A stretch of DNA of 34,243 nt from JBKHDT01 sp049974825 (GTDB taxonomy: Bacteria > Pseudomonadota > Gammaproteobacteria > Halothiobacillales > Halothiobacillaceae), in the NCBI GenBank assembly GCA_049974825.1, contig JBNGDJ010000010.1, positions 1-34,243 of the forward strand. Reading direction: 5' to 3'. Each line of letters opens with the position of its first letter. The first letter of the stretch is position 1. Shown piece by piece: positions 31,439 through 34,243 of the stretch. The notes below the pieces were generated by a model. It saw only the letters and a list, made by a program, of their open reading frames with translations, searched no databases and had not been told where the DNA came from. A program made the position numbers and the translations under genes.

Positions 31439-33937
31439 TCATTGCCTTGCCGGCGCGCCGCGTCGACGCGCGCCCCTGGTGGGTTCAGCCGTCAGCGGAT
31501 CCTCGGGCCAGGCGTGCTTCGGGTATCGCCCCCGCAAGTCCTTGCGGACCTCCGAATAGCCATTTTGCCAGAAACTCGCCAAATCGCGCGTGACCTGCAC
31601 GGGTCGACCGGCCGGCGACAGCAGGTGCAGCACGAGCGGGAAACCTCCATCCAGGATTGCCGGCGTCTTCGAAAGCCCAAACAGCGCCTGCAGCCGCACC
31701 GCCAGCACCGGCGGATCAACCGAATAGTCAATGCGCAGCCGCTCCCCGCTGGGCACGGCAATGCGCTCCGGCGCCAGCCGGTCAAGCGCCTCGATCTGTC
31801 GCCAGTCGAGTCGACCGCGAAACAGCGTCGCAAGATCAAGGCGCGTCAGTTGACTCAGGCGGCTCATGCCGATCAGGTGGGGCAGCAGCCAGCTGCGCAT
31901 GTCACGTTCCAACGCGTCGACAGAAACGTCTGGCAACGCCAGCTCGGGCATCACCTTCCTCAGAAAGCGGATCCGCTCCAGCAGGCGGCTGGCTGCATCG
32001 TTGATCGGCAGCGCCGACAGGCCGGCGGAGGCCACGGCATCGCACAGCACCTCGGCCACGGCCGAAGGATCAGTGTCAGTCGATGGGCGAGAACGGACGA
32101 TCAGCTGCCCAAGGCAAATCCGGTTTTCAGAGACGACAGCCCCCGCCTCGGCATCCCAGTGAAGCGACTCTTCCTTACGAAAAAGCCAGGGCGCCTGCGC
32201 AGCCAATCGATCGATATCCAGCGGCAAGGCATGGCGGATTCGGGCCACGCGCTCGTCATCGGCCAGCGAAACGGCCACCAGCCAGGGTTGCCCGGCAAGC
32301 CACTGCCCTTCGGCCAGACGCGCCCCGCGGCCGCTGGCCAGCCGGAATGCCCCCCGCGCGCCCCGTGCTTGCGCCACGCGATCGGGAAAGGCGATTGCCG
32401 CCAGGAGCCCCGGCCAGAACGGGTCGACCGCTTCGACGTCGGGCGCATCCACCCCAAGCCTGGCCCGCAGCCGTTCGGCCAGACGGCGCGCGGCTGCCCG
32501 CTCCGGATCAGCGTCCCAGGACTCAGAGGCCAGGGACAATTCCGGCCCGCCTCGGCGCGGCGGTTCCTCGATCAGTGCAGCCAGGTCACAGGCCAGGCTG
32601 GCCAATCCCCAACTGCGGGCTTGGTCTACCATGGCCCCGAGCCTCGGATGCAGCGGCAAACGCAAGGCCCGCACGCCACGATCGGTAATCTGCACCGCCG
32701 CATCAAGCAGCCCAATCGCCTGCAGTCTTGTCCGGGCACGTTCAAGACCGGATTGCGGCGGCGGATCGACCCAGTGCAGTTCCGACACTTCGCTAACGCC
32801 CCACTGGGCCAGTTCCAGCGCCAGGGGCATCAGGTCGGCGTGCCGAATGGCCGGTTCATCGAAGGCGGCCCGCGGCTCGCCCGACTCCGACCAAAGCCTG
32901 AGCGCAAACCCCGGTTCCATCCGCCCTGCCCGACCGGCACGCTGGGTGGCCGATGCCGCAGAAGCGCTGACCGTGACCAGCCGGGACAAGCCGCTGGCCG
33001 AGTCGTAGCGCGCCCGGCGCGACAAGCCCAGGTCAACCACCCCGCGGATTCCCTCGATGGTCAGGCTGGTTTCGGCAATGTCGGTGGCCAGAACAACTTT
33101 TCGTCGACCTGCCGGACTCGGCCTGACGGCCTCTTCCTGGTCTTCAATCGACATGCGGCCATAAAGGGGATGAACACGCACGTCATCAGGCAGGTCGACC
33201 GATTGCAGCAGCGTTGCCAGACGCCGGATCTCGCCTTCACCCGGCAGAAAAACCAGCAGGCTGCCCGGCTCCTCACGCAGTGCGTCGCAGATCACCCGGG
33301 TTGCATGACGCAGGCGGCTTTCCCCATCCGGTCGCCCGAGCCCAGCCGGCAAGGGCCGATGGCGGACATCGACCGGGTATTGGCGTCCCTCGGCACGCAA
33401 CACCGGTGCCGGATTTTCCGGATCGCCAAGCAAGGCGGCCAGTGCCCGGTCATCCAGCGTGGCGGACATGATCAGCAGGCGCAGGTCTGGCCTGAGAATC
33501 TCGCGCACCTGCAGAAGCATGGCCAGGGCAAGATCCGAGTCCACCCGGCGCAGGTGAAACTCGTCGAATATTACCGTGCCCACACCCTCCAGCGCCGGAT
33601 CGGACTGCAGCGACCGCAGGAAAACACCCTCGGTCACCAGCTCAACACGGGTTTTCGGACCGACCCGACGCGCTTCCCGAACCCGGTAGCCAACCTGCTC
33701 TCCCACCCTTTCGCCAAGCGTGGCGGCCATGTACTCGGCGGCCAGTCGTGCCGCCAGCCGGCGCGGCTGGAGAACCACGATGCGCTCGTTCGCGCCGGAT
33801 GCGCGGGACGAAGCTCGCAGGGCCAGGGGCACCCGGGTTGTCTTGCCCGCCCCCGGCTGGGCCACCAGGATGGCGACGCCCCGAGTCTCAAGCGCCTGTC
33901 GGAGCGCGGGCAGGGTTTGCTCAAGTGAGCCGGTCAC
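31439..33937 (-). CDS. hrpB: ATP-dependent helicase HrpB
   Basis: DExH-box helicase of the bacterial HrpB family; its cellular role is poorly defined. The 832-aa product matches the family length (~810-830). Walker A QPGAGKTT is at 27-34, the DEFH box at 125-128, and MSATLDD near 155-160. The second RecA-like domain has LVFLPGEGEIRRL and VVLATDIAETSLTIEGI, and motif VI reads QRAGRAGR. The C-terminal HrpB domain follows with PRLGAMVDQA, LVLHLLSPAGRPVQVTRDLASF and the conserved ending with YPKHAWPEDP. Translation starts at GTG (33937); the ribosome-binding site is weak. Confidence 0.95.
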   Translation of the reverse strand: MTGSLEQTLPALRQALETRGVAILVAQPGAGKTTRVPLALRASSRASGANERIVVLQPRRLAARLAAEYMAATLGERVGEQVGYRVREARRVGPKTRVELVTEGVFLRSLQSDPALEGVGTVIFDEFHLRRVDSDLALAMLLQVREILRPDLRLLIMSATLDDRALAALLGDPENPAPVLRAEGRQYPVDVRHRPLPAGLGRPDGESRLRHATRVICDALREEPGSLLVFLPGEGEIRRLATLLQSVDLPDDVRVHPLYGRMSIEDQEEAVRPSPAGRRKVVLATDIAETSLTIEGIRGVVDLGLSRRARYDSASGLSRLVTVSASAASATQRAGRAGRMEPGFALRLWSESGEPRAAFDEPAIRHADLMPLALELAQWGVSEVSELHWVDPPPQSGLERARTRLQAIGLLDAAVQITDRGVRALRLPLHPRLGAMVDQARSWGLASLACDLAALIEEPPRRGGPELSLASESWDADPERAAARRLAERLRARLGVDAPDVEAVDPFWPGLLAAIAFPDRVAQARGARGAFRLASGRGARLAEGQWLAGQPWLVAVSLADDERVARIRHALPLDIDRLAAQAPWLFRKEESLHWDAEAGAVVSENRICLGQLIVRSRPSTDTDPSAVAEVLCDAVASAGLSALPINDAASRLLERIRFLRKVMPELALPDVSVDALERDMRSWLLPHLIGMSRLSQLTRLDLATLFRGRLDWRQIEALDRLAPERIAVPSGERLRIDYSVDPPVLAVRLQALFGLSKTPAILDGGFPLVLHLLSPAGRPVQVTRDLASFWQNGYSEVRKDLRGRYPKHAWPEDPLTAEPTRGARRRGAPARQ

Positions 33938-33954
33938 GGTATGGGCTTCCGACT

Positions 33955-33977
33955 TCGTCCACAGAAGCTGTGGATAA
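33955..33977. promoter_or_regulatory. DnaA-box cluster upstream of hrpB
   Basis: On the minus strand 33969-33977 is TTATCCACA, a perfect DnaA-box consensus. A second site on the plus strand, TCGTCCACA (33955-33963), has two mismatches. Together they form the inverted repeat TCCACAG/CTGTGGA (33958-33974). A further near-match, TTTTCCACA, is at 34150-34158 on the minus strand. The 306-base stretch 33938-34243 is AT-richer than its neighbours and has no gene. Confidence 0.5.
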
Positions 33978-34097
33978 CCCCGGGGACAAGTTCGGGACAG
34001 GGCGGTCGATCACGCATGAATCCAAGGGTTCGCACGAATTGGCCATATTTTCGCCAAACTACACGATTCCTTAAAAAACAGATACTTGCAATAAAAA

Positions 34098-34119
34098 CGC
34101 CCTTCAAAAAAGAAGGGCG
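34098..34119 (-). terminator. Rho-independent terminator, minus strand
   Basis: CGCCCTTC/GAAGGGCG stem (8 bp) with a six-A loop, followed on the minus strand by TTTTTAT. It points to a minus-strand transcript coming from beyond the window end, or from within 34120-34243. Confidence 0.75.
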
Positions 34120-34163
34120 AGCGACAGATCAAGGGCTTAGCTGAAAGAATGTGGAAAACTGGC

Positions 34164-34180
34164 CTGTCAACCCTTGACAG
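34164..34180. repeat. Short perfect inverted repeat
   Basis: CTGTCAA, 3 bases, TTGACAG. It may be an operator half-site pair; the TTGACA on the plus strand could also be a -35, but the repeat copy begins before any -10 can be judged. Confidence 0.45.
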
Positions 34181-34188
34181 ACGCCTAC

Positions 34189-34243
34189 GGAAGGTCTGCA
34201 CGAATGCAGACCTTCCCGTGCCGGTCTCGGATGCCCTGCCGCA
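34189..34243 (+). repeat. Dispersed palindromic element, copy 5 (cut by window edge)
   Basis: A perfect 12-bp hairpin (34189-34200/34205-34216, loop CGAA) followed by the start of hairpin 2 (ending CGGATGCCCTGCCGCA), matching copies 1 and 4. Hairpin 2 is imperfect here. It runs off the window end. Confidence 0.8.

Noticed and set aside
31418..33928. A plus-strand open frame of 836 codons opposite hrpB, and similar long frames opposite hrcA, phoX, uup, M16C and the LuxC fusion
   Set aside because: They are shadows caused by high GC content. Their translations are rich in Arg, Gln, His and Pro and show no family motifs, while the opposite strand encodes clear families.
1..34243. CRISPR array or prophage
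   Set aside because: The repeats are dispersed, palindromic and intergenic, without regular spacing; no cas, integrase, capsid or terminase genes were seen.
33938..34243. Chromosomal origin oriC
   Set aside because: Only one perfect DnaA box and two weak ones were seen, with no origin-linked genes. It is kept as an observation, not as an origin call.

Overview
The window looks like part of a GC-rich gammaproteobacterial chromosome. The signs are hrcA, nadK, recN, fur and bamE gathered together, a Pseudomonas-type Fur, an HrpB helicase, a Uup ABC-F protein and a tRNA-Leu(CAG). I cannot name the genus; a Xanthomonadales/Wenzhouxiangella- or Chromatiales-like lineage is a guess. Both ends of the window fall inside copies of the same dispersed palindromic repeat, and 17702-17801 is a run of exactly 100 N. 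It is therefore probably one scaffold whose assembly broke at repeats.

Layout. (1) 1-3933: hrcA (minus), with a perfect CIRCE operator and a good promoter, diverges from a nadK-recN operon (plus). (2) 4056-10519: a phosphate-scavenging block sits between recN and fur. It holds a canonical Tat-exported PhoX phosphatase (plus), a lipoprotein with two c-type heme sites (minus) and a divergent PhoX-family lipoprotein (minus). The last has a near-consensus Pho box just upstream. (3) 10972-14109: fur (minus, TTG start) diverges from bamE, which is followed by an amidoligase and a translationally coupled gamma-glutamyl-type amidotransferase. (4) 14216-17947, all minus: tRNA-Leu(CAG) with a strong promoter, uup, and a chemoreceptor interrupted by the assembly gap. 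(5) 18397-27437, all minus: a five-gene block read in the order LuxE acyl-protein synthetase, LuxC reductase fused to a PaaK-like ligase, a second PaaK-like ligase, a degenerate HATPase fused to GNAT domains, and a membrane SpoIIE phosphatase fused to an RsbW-like ATPase. The first four overlap by 4 bases at each junction. (6) 27745-33937, all minus: a PreP-type M16C peptidase, an ArsR-type regulator with a CVC motif, and hrpB. The right edge holds DnaA-box-like sites, hairpins and another repeat copy.

Two things stand out. First, the block in (5) combines fatty-acid-reductase chemistry (LuxE/LuxC, no luciferase in view) with partner-switching regulators, but no sigma factor or STAS protein is visible. 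It is the best candidate here for an undescribed system. Second, a family of composite hairpin elements recurs in the intergenic regions. The best copy is about 160 bp with 16-bp terminal inverted repeats matching at 15 of 16 positions. Stem sequences differ between copies while pairing is kept, and four of the copies lie in the same orientation upstream of minus-strand genes.
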